From contig DATDJZ010000133.1 of assembly GCA_036520315.1 (NCBI GenBank), positions 1 to 31,480 of the forward strand: a DNA stretch of 31,480 bases. Reading direction: 5' to 3'. The DNA is from DASUPK01 sp036520315 (lineage in GTDB: Bacteria > Actinomycetota > Thermoleophilia > Solirubrobacterales > 70-9). The translations under genes were made by a program, and so were the position numbers. Below, piece by piece: positions 25,141-31,480 of this stretch (its first letter is position 1; each line of letters starts with the position of its first letter). The notes under the pieces were generated by a model that made no database searches, was not told where the DNA came from, and worked only from the letters and a program-made list of their open reading frames with translations.

Positions 25141-25184
25141 GAACGTCCCGGAGTGGCCCCTATGGCGGCTACTGCGGGACGTTC
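25141..25184 (-). terminator. 44-base long hairpin after the CGS/CGL gene
   Basis: Arms GAACGTCCCG (25141-25150) and CGGGACGTTC (25175-25184) are perfect. Inside them AGTGGCC (25152-25158) pairs with GGCTACT (25167-25173) with one G-U pair in one RNA sense. One G/G mismatch separates the two stems, and the loop is 8 bases. It begins 3 bases beyond the minus-strand stop codon at 25188. No T-tract follows, so a terminator is likely but not standard. Confidence 0.55.
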
Positions 25185-25187
25185 AGC

Positions 25188-26282
25188 TCAGGCCAGGGCT
25201 TGTTCCAAATCGGCCACCAGGTCCTCGGCGGCTTCGATCCCGCATGAGAGACGCACCAGGTCCGGTGGCACGGCCGCCGCCGAGTCCTCCGCTGACTGGT
25301 GAGTCATCGCCTGCGGCACCTCGATCAGGGACTCGACGCCACCGAGGGACTCCGCCAGCGTAAACAGCTCGGTACGGGCGACGATGCCGGTCGCATCGGG
25401 GTGGCGAAAGGACACCATTCCGCCGAAACCCGGCCACCGCACATCCTCGACGTCGTCCGCTGAGCTGAGATATGCGCTCACCGCCCGGCCGTTCTCGGTG
25501 TGGCGCGCCACCCGCAGAGCCAGTGTGCGCAGGCCGCGGTGAACGAGGAAGCAGTCGAGGGGGCCAGGCACCGCTCCGACCGAGTTCTGGACGAAGCGGA
25601 CCCGCTCGTGCAGCTCCGGGTCCCGGACGATCGCGGCGCCGCCGACGACGTCGGAGTGGCCCCCCAGGTACTTGGTGGTGGAGTGGACCACCACGGCCGC
25701 ACCGAGCTCGAGCGGCCGCTGCACGACCGGGGTGGCGAAGGTGTTGTCGACCGCCACCGGAATGCTGCCGGCCGCTTCGACGACGGCCGCCAGGTCGACC
25801 ACGTTCAACAGCGGGTTGGTGGGGCTCTCCACCCAGACCAGGCTCGTGTTCTCGCGGAGCGCCCCTCGCATCGCTTCGGGGTTGCGCTGGTCGACCAGGT
25901 CATAGGTGAGCCCGAACCCGGTCAGCACCTTGTCCACCAGCCGGTAGGTGCCGCCGTAGAGGTCGAGCGGCAGGATCAGGTGGTCGCCGGCCTCGCAGAG
26001 GGCGGTGATCACGGCGTGGGTCGCGGCCATGCCGCTCGCGAACGCCGAACCCAGGCCTCCCTCGAGCTCGCCCAGCGCCCGCTCCAGCGCCGCCCGGGTG
26101 GGGTTGGCCGACCGGGAGTAGTCGAAGTCCTCGGTGAACTCGCCCGGTGCCCTCTGCCGGAAGGTCGAGGTCTGATGGATCGCGGGGATCACCGAGCCGT
26201 AGGCGGGATCGGGATCAAGACCAGCGTGGACCACCTTGGTATCCAACCGGTGCCCGGTTTCCCCCTGCCCCTCGGCGCTCAC
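25188..26282 (-). CDS. Cystathionine gamma-synthase/lyase (Cys/Met metabolism PLP enzyme)
   Basis: A 364-residue PLP enzyme. HAGLDPDPAYGSVIPAIHQTSTF is the usual N-terminal block, YSRSANPTRAALERALGELEGG the cofactor phosphate region, and HSTTKYLGGHSDVVGGA holds the PLP lysine (Lys204). VESPTNPLLNVVDL is also conserved. It either makes cystathionine from an activated homoserine and cysteine (MetB) or splits cystathionine to cysteine (reverse transsulfuration); sequence alone does not decide. GTG 26282 is chosen: it overlaps the upstream cystathionine beta-synthase stop as GTGA, giving coupled translation. The open frame to 26486 is inside that gene. Pairing with CBS favours the gamma-lyase direction. 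Confidence 0.93.
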   Translation of the reverse strand: MSAEGQGETGHRLDTKVVHAGLDPDPAYGSVIPAIHQTSTFRQRAPGEFTEDFDYSRSANPTRAALERALGELEGGLGSAFASGMAATHAVITALCEAGDHLILPLDLYGGTYRLVDKVLTGFGLTYDLVDQRNPEAMRGALRENTSLVWVESPTNPLLNVVDLAAVVEAAGSIPVAVDNTFATPVVQRPLELGAAVVVHSTTKYLGGHSDVVGGAAIVRDPELHERVRFVQNSVGAVPGPLDCFLVHRGLRTLALRVARHTENGRAVSAYLSSADDVEDVRWPGFGGMVSFRHPDATGIVARTELFTLAESLGGVESLIEVPQAMTHQSAEDSAAAVPPDLVRLSCGIEAAEDLVADLEQALA

Positions 26283-27664
26283 CTGTTGAGGACCTCGATC
26301 AGATCGAGCGGGGTGAGGATCCCGAGCGGCCTCCCGGCGCGCATCACGATCACCGCCTGGCGGCCCTCCTCGAGCAGCCTGATCGCGTCCTCCGCGGAAT
26401 CCTCGGATGCGAGCTCGGGCAGCGGCGGCTCCAGCACCTCGGTCACCTCCTGCTTGAGGATCCCGGGGTGCTCCGCCGATGCCCACAGCAGGCCGCGCTC
26501 GCTAACGACTCCGACGAAGACGCTCTCGTCCTCCGCGGAGACGACCGGGACCTGGGAGACGCCGTGCTGGCGCATCAGCTCCAGCGCCCGCCCGACCTCG
26601 TCGTGGCTCGAGACGGTCAGCAGGGCCCCGCCGACGCCCTTGTCGTCCAGCAGCTCTCCCGCGGTACGACCGCCGCCCGCCAGATAGCCGTGCTCGCGCA
26701 TCCAGTGTTCGTTGAACACCTTCGAGAGATAGGGGCGGCCTCCATCGGGCAGCAGCGTGACGACCAGGGCCTCGGGATCGTCGGCCTCGCGTGCCACCTG
26801 CAGGGCCGCGTAGACCGCCGTCCCCGAGGAGCCGCCGGCGAAGAGCCCCTCCCGCGCCACCAACCGGCGCGCCGCGACGAACGAGTCTCGGTCGCTGACC
26901 CTGATGTAGCGGTCGATCACGTCCTTGTGCAGGGTGTCCGGCCAGAAGTCCTCGCCGATTCCCTCGACCCGGTAGGGGTGCACCGGCCCACCGGAGTAGA
27001 GGGACCCCTCCGGGTCCGCGCCGACCACCTCGATCTCGGGGTTCTGCTCCTTGAGGTAGCGGCCGGCGCCGCTGATCGTGCCGCCGGTCCCCACCCCGAC
27101 CACGAAGTGGGTGATCAGTCCGGCCGTCTGGCGCCAGATCTCGGGGCCCGTGGAGTGATAGTGAGCCTCCGGGTTGGCCGGGTTGAAGTACTGGTTGGGC
27201 TGGAAGGCGCCCTCGATCTCCTCGGTGAGGCGATCGGCCACTCGGTAGTAGGCCCGGGGGGAGTCCGGGGGCACGTCGGTCGGGCAGATCACCACCTCCG
27301 CGCCGTAGGCCCGCAGGGTGTCGATCTTCTCCCTACTCATCTTGTCCGGCATGACCGCGATCACCCGGTAGCCGCGCAGAACCGCGACCATCGCCAGGCC
27401 GAGCCCGGTGTTCCCGGAGGTGGGCTCCACCAGCGTTCCGCCGGGCTTCAGCGCCCCGGAGCGCTCGGCGGCGTCGATCATGGTCACGGCGGGGCGATCC
27501 TTGATCGAGCCGCCCGGATTCCCGAACTCGACCTTGGCGACCAACGGCGTCGTCAGCCCGGGCTCGAGCCGGGAGAGGCGCACCAGAGGCGTCTCCCCGA
27601 TCAGGTCGAGCGCCGAGTCCTTTACCTCGGTCTTGTCGAGCCCGGGGCGTGCCCTCGTGGCCAC
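26279..27664 (-). CDS. cbs: Cystathionine beta-synthase with CBS-domain pair
   Basis: A 461-residue enzyme. DSALDLIGETPLVRLSRLEP opens the fold, FGNPGGSIKDRPA carries the PLP lysine (Lys55), EPTSGNTGLGLA the substrate loop and VGVGTGGTISGAGRYLKEQN the phosphate-binding loop. The region after about 340 is a pair of CBS domains (DKGVGGALLTVSSHDEVGRA and GRPLGILTPLDLIEVLNR), which bind adenosyl ligands in regulated members. Reaction: serine (or O-acetylserine) + homocysteine (or sulfide) to cystathionine (or cysteine). Start GTG 27664 sits directly after AAAGG, which is too close to be a normal ribosome site, so the start is moderately certain. No N-terminal heme domain is present, as in other bacterial enzymes. 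Confidence 0.94.
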   Translation of the reverse strand: MATRARPGLDKTEVKDSALDLIGETPLVRLSRLEPGLTTPLVAKVEFGNPGGSIKDRPAVTMIDAAERSGALKPGGTLVEPTSGNTGLGLAMVAVLRGYRVIAVMPDKMSREKIDTLRAYGAEVVICPTDVPPDSPRAYYRVADRLTEEIEGAFQPNQYFNPANPEAHYHSTGPEIWRQTAGLITHFVVGVGTGGTISGAGRYLKEQNPEIEVVGADPEGSLYSGGPVHPYRVEGIGEDFWPDTLHKDVIDRYIRVSDRDSFVAARRLVAREGLFAGGSSGTAVYAALQVAREADDPEALVVTLLPDGGRPYLSKVFNEHWMREHGYLAGGGRTAGELLDDKGVGGALLTVSSHDEVGRALELMRQHGVSQVPVVSAEDESVFVGVVSERGLLWASAEHPGILKQEVTEVLEPPLPELASEDSAEDAIRLLEEGRQAVIVMRAGRPLGILTPLDLIEVLNR

Positions 27665-27731
27665 CCTTTGAGATTACCCGCGGGTGCCCGGCGTCAACGC
27701 ACGCCGGCACGTCGGGTGGACCGAGCGGGTC

Positions 27732-28985
27732 CTACCAGCGGACGGGCAGCGTCTTCAGCTGATTCAGGAACGCCGAGATGGCCGGTTGGGGCTCGCCGGC
27801 GAGCTCCATGTCCGGGAAGCGGCGCAGGGTCTCCTCGAAGAGGATCCGCAACTCGAGGCGGGCGAGGGCCGCGCCGAGACAGAAGTGCCGGCCGCCCGCG
27901 CCGAAGGCCTGGTGCTCCGGATTGCGGTGCACATCGAAGCGCTCGGGGTCCTCGTAGACGTCCTCGTCGCGGTTGGACGAGATGTACCACATGAGCACCT
28001 TCTCGCCCTCCTTGATGGGCTGTCCGGCGATCTCGGTGTCGCGCATGGCGGTGCGGCGGAAGTGCGCGAAGGCCGGGTACAGGCGCAGGCACTCCTCGAC
28101 CGCGCCCGGTATCAGGGACGGGTCCTCGGCCAGCTCGCGCATCAGCTCGGGGTGCTCCATCAATGCGCGCATGCCGCTCGTGTAGGTCGCCTTGGTCGAG
28201 TCGTTGCCGGCGGCGACCAGCAGGAAGAAGCCCATCACGATCTCGTGCTCCTGAAGCGATTCGCCGTCGATCTCGGCGTGGACGAGGACGCTGGTCAGGT
28301 CGTCCGTCGGGTTCTCGCGTCGCTCCTCGATCATGATGCGGCAGCGCTCAAAGAGCTCAGGGATGTCCTCCTGCAGGATCTGATCGAGCCCGCCGGGGTT
28401 GAGGTCGTCGTCGCCCAGGCCGAGCGCCGAGTTCATCAGCCGGGCCCAGACGATGTCGTCCTCCTCGGGGATCCCCATGAAGCTGCCGATCACGCGGGCG
28501 ACGACCGGCTGGGCGACCTCGGTGACGAGGTCGCACTCACCGCGCGGGGCGACTCCGCCCAGCACCTTCTCGACGATCGCCCGGATGCGGTCCTCGTGCT
28601 CGGCGATCCGCTTCGGGGTGAAGCCACGCTGGAAGAGCATCTTCAGGCGGTCGTGCTTGGGTGGGTCCTGGGCGATGAACATGCCGCGAGTCAGCTCGAT
28701 CGGGATCGCGTGGTCGAGGCCGGTCACCCCGCCGCGCTCCGAGGAGAAGGTCTCCCAGTCGAGGCTCACCTCCCGGACGTCGTCGGCCTTGGTGACCGAC
28801 CAGAAGCCCTTCTCGTCGGGGTACTCGTTGATCTCCGACCAGTGGACGGGACAGCGGCCGCGGAGCTCCTTGAAGATCTCCTGGGGCGGGCCGTGCTCCC
28901 AGTGCTCGCGGTCGGGGACGTCGAGCGCGTCGAGGTCGGTCAGACCGGCGGCGGAGGCGAGCTGCTCCTCGGGCGGCTTCGGCAT
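27732..28985 (-). CDS. Cytochrome P450
   Basis: A 417-residue soluble bacterial P450. The heme loop FGAGGRHFCLGAALARLE contains Cys369, the ExxR motif is EECLRLYPA, and the I-helix oxygen-activation motif reads AGNDSTKA. PPKHDRLKMLFQRGFTPKRI is the C-helix block. It hydroxylates or otherwise oxidises an unknown lipophilic compound using electrons from a ferredoxin; no ferredoxin or reductase gene is adjacent. ATG 28985 is supported by homology; no ribosome site is seen, so leaderless expression is possible. It is divergent from the SDR gene across a 55-base gap carrying a 20-base dyad, and lies 67 bases upstream of cystathionine beta-synthase. Confidence 0.95.
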   Translation of the reverse strand: MPKPPEEQLASAAGLTDLDALDVPDREHWEHGPPQEIFKELRGRCPVHWSEINEYPDEKGFWSVTKADDVREVSLDWETFSSERGGVTGLDHAIPIELTRGMFIAQDPPKHDRLKMLFQRGFTPKRIAEHEDRIRAIVEKVLGGVAPRGECDLVTEVAQPVVARVIGSFMGIPEEDDIVWARLMNSALGLGDDDLNPGGLDQILQEDIPELFERCRIMIEERRENPTDDLTSVLVHAEIDGESLQEHEIVMGFFLLVAAGNDSTKATYTSGMRALMEHPELMRELAEDPSLIPGAVEECLRLYPAFAHFRRTAMRDTEIAGQPIKEGEKVLMWYISSNRDEDVYEDPERFDVHRNPEHQAFGAGGRHFCLGAALARLELRILFEETLRRFPDMELAGEPQPAISAFLNQLKTLPVRW

Positions 28986-28996
28986 TGTGGCAGCGT

Positions 28997-29016
28997 AACT
29001 GGCCAGCCAGCCAGTT
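28997..29016. promoter_or_regulatory. Dyad AACTGGC-6-GCCAGTT between P450 and SDR genes
   Basis: Perfect 7-base arms AACTGGC (28997-29003) and GCCAGTT (29010-29016) around CAGCCA. It occupies the centre of the 55-base gap between divergent starts at 28985 and 29041, so one regulator could control both genes. The length suits a TetR-family dimer. No regulator gene is adjacent. Confidence 0.6.
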
Positions 29017-29040
29017 TCCAGTCTGGATAGGGTCAGCTCC

Positions 29041-29877
29041 GTGAGCGCGGAGCAGATCGAGGCGAGCGTCGCGGAGGCCCGGGGCGATGCGCCGGGCCGG
29101 AGCCGGCTCGAGGGGCGCAGGATCCTGGTGGTGGGCGCCGGCCAGGAGGATCACGGCGTCGAGGAGCCGCCGATCGGCAACGGCCGGGCGATGTCGATCC
29201 TCTTCGCGCGGGAGGGCGCCTCTATGGCCCTGCTCGACCTCAACGAGCGGAGCGCGGAGGAGACCGCGGAGCTGGTGCGCGGCGAGGGCGCGGATGCGCT
29301 CGTGATCGGGGCCGACGCGAGCAGTGAGAAAGCGATGACCGATGCCTTCGAGAGGACCGCCGCACAGTTCGGCGGCGTCGACGGTCTGGTGATGAACGCC
29401 GGGGTCGGAGCGGGGCTCGGTCTGGCGGGCACCAGCGTCGAAGACTGGGACCGTGTGATGGCGGTCAACGCCCGCTCCCAGTTCCTGGGCTGCAAGCTCG
29501 CCGTGGGGTCGATGGACGACGGCGGCGCCGTCGTCCTGGTCGGCTCGATTGCGTCGCGCGAGGTGATGCCGTTCCCGGTCTACGCCGCCTCCAAGGCCGC
29601 GCTCGAGGCGCTCTGCCGCCAAGCGGCGGTGGAGGGAGCGCCGCGCATCCGGACCAATCTGCTGATGCCGGGCCTGATCGATACATCGCTCGGCCGGCTG
29701 GCATCCCAGATCAGCCCGCTGCGAGACCGGGTCCCGATTCCGGCGGGGCGCCAGGGAACCGCGTGGGAGGTCGCGTACGCCGCGCTGTTCCTGATCTCCG
29801 GCGAATCGAGCTACGTCACCGGCCAGAGCCTGATCGTGGACGGCGGCCTTACGATCGGACCGAGGGCGACCAGGTGA
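29041..29877 (+). CDS. Short-chain dehydrogenase/reductase with insertion in the cofactor loop
   Basis: A 278-residue Rossmann-fold oxidoreductase. The catalytic triad Ser169 (VGSIAS), Tyr181 and Lys185 (YAASK) is intact, and NAGVG is the conserved strand-4 motif. The usual TGxxxGxG cofactor loop is stretched here to VVGAGQEDHGVEEPPIGNGRA, about ten residues longer. Members with this extended loop occur in actinobacterial catabolic clusters. It probably oxidises an alcohol, perhaps a P450 product. GTG 29041 is the start. Its stop overlaps the next gene's start as GTGA, so the two are cotranslated. Confidence 0.92.
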   Translation: MSAEQIEASVAEARGDAPGRSRLEGRRILVVGAGQEDHGVEEPPIGNGRAMSILFAREGASMALLDLNERSAEETAELVRGEGADALVIGADASSEKAMTDAFERTAAQFGGVDGLVMNAGVGAGLGLAGTSVEDWDRVMAVNARSQFLGCKLAVGSMDDGGAVVLVGSIASREVMPFPVYAASKAALEALCRQAAVEGAPRIRTNLLMPGLIDTSLGRLASQISPLRDRVPIPAGRQGTAWEVAYAALFLISGESSYVTGQSLIVDGGLTIGPRATR

Positions 29878-30446
29878 CCGACGAACCCCGCATCCCGCCC
29901 CTGCCGCCCGATCGTTGGGAGAACGATCCCGATCTGAAGCGGATCCTGGAGGCCGTTCCCGGCGGGGTCTCTCGGCGGCTCGGCGACAACAACATCTTCC
30001 CGACCTTCGCGCAGCACCCCGACTTCTTCCGGGCCTGGTTGCCGTTCGGCGGTTTCCTGCTGACGGCGGGCAAGCTCCCGGGCCGGGACCGGGAGTTGCT
30101 CATCCTCCGGACGGCGGTCCGCTGCAGGTCCTCGTATGAATGGGGCCAGCATGTCCGCATCTCCCTCGACGGCGGTATCGACCGCGAGACGATCGACCGC
30201 GTGCTCCAGGACTCGGACGCCGAGGGCTGGAGCGAGCACGAGGCGGCCCTGCTGCGAGCTGTGGACGAGCTCCACGACGACTCTCGCATCTCCGAGGCGA
30301 CCTGGGGGAAGCTGGCCGAGACTTACGACCAGCAGGAGCTGATCGAGGCGATCATGGTCGTCGGCCACTACCACATGCTCGCCTTCGCGCTCAACAGCAT
30401 CGGGGTGGAGCTCGACGAGGGGCTCGAGCCGCTCCCGGAGCCGTGA
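29874..30446 (+). CDS. Carboxymuconolactone decarboxylase (AhpD-like) family protein
   Basis: A 190-residue all-helical protein. GRDRELLILRTAVRCRSSYE followed by WGQHVRISLDGGIDRETIDR fits the CMD/AhpD core, where ExxxH (here Glu-Trp-Gly-Gln-His) marks the active region. LIEAIMVVGHYHMLAFALNSIGVELDEGL is the conserved C-terminal part. The AhpD CxxC pair is missing (only RCRSSYE), so peroxidase/reductase activity is unlikely; a decarboxylase or hydrolase role on a ring lactone is possible. GTG 29874 overlaps the SDR stop. It belongs to the SDR operon opposite the P450. Confidence 0.9.
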   Translation: MTDEPRIPPLPPDRWENDPDLKRILEAVPGGVSRRLGDNNIFPTFAQHPDFFRAWLPFGGFLLTAGKLPGRDRELLILRTAVRCRSSYEWGQHVRISLDGGIDRETIDRVLQDSDAEGWSEHEAALLRAVDELHDDSRISEATWGKLAETYDQQELIEAIMVVGHYHMLAFALNSIGVELDEGLEPLPEP

Positions 30447-30479
30447 CGCTCGCAGCGATCTAGCTACCCTGCCGGGCCG

Positions 30480-30992
30480 ATGCGGGTAGGGCGATCACTG
30501 ATGCTGGTGCTCGGCGCGGCTGCGGCCCTGGCCGTGCTCGCCGGCTGCGGCTCGGACTCGAGCGGTGACACCACCGCCGCCAGCCCGAGCTCGACGGAGG
30601 TCGCGATCCCACCGCCGACCTCTCCCATACCCACGACGACGACGACCGCCGCGAGGACGACCACCACCAAGGGGGGCGGGAAGAAGAAGCCGGCCCAGAC
30701 CACGACAAGCGCCACGGGTGGCTCGGGTCCGTGCTCCGTCCCTGACGCCTACCAGGACTTCAAGTACACGGGCATCGACTGCACCGCGGCGGTGGGTGTC
30801 GCGACGACCTGGGACCAGAACGGCAACGAGTGCAACACCATCGACGATCCGAACTCGCCCGATGGCTACAACCGCACCTGCTCGGTGGAGGGCTTCACCT
30901 GCACGGCGAAGCGGGACAAGACGTCGGACGCGCGCTTCGTCACCTGCAGCCAGGGCGGCCAAAGCGTCCGCTTCACCTGGCTGCCCGCTTAG
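30480..30992 (+). CDS. Secreted lipoprotein with Thr-rich linker and six-cysteine domain
   Basis: A 170-residue protein. MRVGRSLMLVLGAAAALAVL then AGC forms a lipoprotein signal with lipobox LAGC (Cys23), so it should be anchored on the outer face of the membrane. A linker rich in Thr/Pro/Lys (TTTTTAARTTTTKGGGKKK) reaches about residue 80. The C-terminal domain has six cysteines (in PCS, DCT, ECN, TCS, TCT and TCS), enough for three disulfides, and hydrophilic, extracellular character. I do not recognise the family. ATG 30480 lies 33 bases after the CMD gene. It may follow the same operon or have its own promoter. Confidence 0.8.
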   Translation: MRVGRSLMLVLGAAAALAVLAGCGSDSSGDTTAASPSSTEVAIPPPTSPIPTTTTTAARTTTTKGGGKKKPAQTTTSATGGSGPCSVPDAYQDFKYTGIDCTAAVGVATTWDQNGNECNTIDDPNSPDGYNRTCSVEGFTCTAKRDKTSDARFVTCSQGGQSVRFTWLPA

Positions 30993-31002
30993 CTGTCGGT
31001 GC

Positions 31003-31479
31003 TCAGAACCCGGTCGACGTGTGGACGCGCTCGCGCGCGTGCTCGTCGAGCCCGCCCTTCTTCTGCAGCGTCTCGCAGGCGGTCTTGAGGTCCTCGACGA
31101 GCTTCTCCGCCAGCGAATAGCCCAGCGTCAGCTTCACCAGCGCGCGCATCAGCTTCACGTCCTGCGCGTTGGGCGGCAGGTGGTAGGCGGGGACCATCCA
31201 GCCGCGCTCGGCGGCGAGCTCTGACGCCACGTCGAACACGTCGTAGGGCTGATCCCCGCTGAGCGTCCACGCGACCAGCGGGAGCTGCTCGCCCTGGCCA
31301 ATCAGCTCGAACGGGCCGAGGTCGGTGATTCCCTGGGCGAGCTCCGCGGCGTTCTTCTGCATCAGCTTCATCAGGTTCTCGTAGCCCGAGCGCCCGAAGC
31401 GGATGAAGTTGTAGTACTGGGCGAGGACCATCGCCGATCCGGTGGAGAAGTTGAGTGTGAAGGTCGCGTCGCGCTTGCC
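31003..31479 (-). CDS. gadB: Glutamate decarboxylase, C-terminal part (cut by window edge)
   Basis: Only the last ~158 residues are in the window; the frame is open to the right edge. Reading in from the edge, FTLNFSTGSAMVLAQYYNFI and RFGRSGYENLMKLMQKNA are the conserved C-terminal third of bacterial/plant-type glutamate decarboxylase, which makes GABA and CO2 from glutamate with PLP. YHLPPNAQDVKLMRALVKLT is the typical C-terminal domain. The PLP lysine lies outside the window. It is convergent with the lipoprotein gene, 10 bases apart. The first in-window ATG (31431) is internal, not the start. Confidence 0.9.
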   Translation of the reverse strand, partial: GKRDATFTLNFSTGSAMVLAQYYNFIRFGRSGYENLMKLMQKNAAELAQGITDLGPFELIGQGEQLPLVAWTLSGDQPYDVFDVASELAAERGWMVPAYHLPPNAQDVKLMRALVKLTLGYSLAEKLVEDLKTACETLQKKGGLDEHARERVHTSTGF

Positions 31480-31480
31480 C

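Noticed and set aside
26147..27994. 615-codon plus-strand frame across CBS and its neighbours
   Set aside because: Antisense shadow of cystathionine beta-synthase and P450; charged, low-complexity product with no recognised motif.
27732..28985. P450 as part of the CBS-CGS pathway
   Set aside because: It is co-directional and 67 bases upstream, but its promoter gap is shared with the SDR operon, which gives a better functional context.

Overview
The window is high-GC DNA with densely packed genes, GTG starts, 4-base stop/start overlaps and probable near-leaderless transcripts. Together with its gene families (KorAB-type 2-oxoacid:ferredoxin oxidoreductase, RodZ-like HTH/membrane protein, QsdR-like TetR, P450/SDR pair, PhoD phosphatase), this points to a chromosomal segment of an actinobacterium. 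A Thermoleophilia/Solirubrobacterales-like lineage is my guess, not proven. No rRNA, intact tRNA, transposase, phage gene or CRISPR array was seen.

Layout. 1-2.6 kb: 3' end of an aldehyde dehydrogenase, then an accessory-looking stretch with a 3' tRNA fragment, four copies of a small hairpin repeat, and genes for an unrecognised small protein, a SnoaL-like protein and a SAM methyltransferase. 2.9-8.4 kb: secreted PhoD-type phosphatase divergent from a CitE-like CoA-ester lyase followed by pyruvate phosphate dikinase; the phoD/citE gap is full of ordered repeats. 8.4-12.7 kb: MFS exporter divergent from korA-korB. 12.7-18.4 kb: a co-directional run of GIY-YIG-like protein, TPR/LuxR regulator, flavin monooxygenase, cysteine dioxygenase, METTL7-like methyltransferase, membrane protein and SnoaL-like protein. 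18.4-21.2 kb: TetR regulator divergent from a metallo-beta-lactamase-fold protein and a class III aminotransferase. 21.3-25.0 kb: RodZ-like protein, 55-residue membrane protein, LysR regulator, 5'-3' exonuclease and QsdR-like TetR. 25.2-29.0 kb: cystathionine gamma-synthase/lyase and cystathionine beta-synthase (coupled), with a P450 upstream. 29.0-31.5 kb: SDR and carboxymuconolactone-decarboxylase-like genes divergent from the P450, a lipoprotein, and the C-terminal part of glutamate decarboxylase.

How it fits together. PPDK (pyruvate/PEP), KorAB (2-oxoglutarate/succinyl-CoA) and the CitE-like lyase (acyl-CoA) sit at the PEP-pyruvate-TCA node. CBS, CGS/CGL, cysteine dioxygenase, an FMO and a putative thiol methyltransferase suggest a sulfur amino-acid/thiol theme. 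The most notable unexplained signals are non-coding: twin GGGTGA/TCACCC dyads 3 helical turns apart between the LuxR gene and the FMO-CDO operon; the interlocked repeats upstream of phoD; a LysR-type dyad at a stop codon with no annotated target but a 26-codon ORF with a strong ribosome site nearby; and dyads at the QsdR, TetR and P450/SDR promoters.
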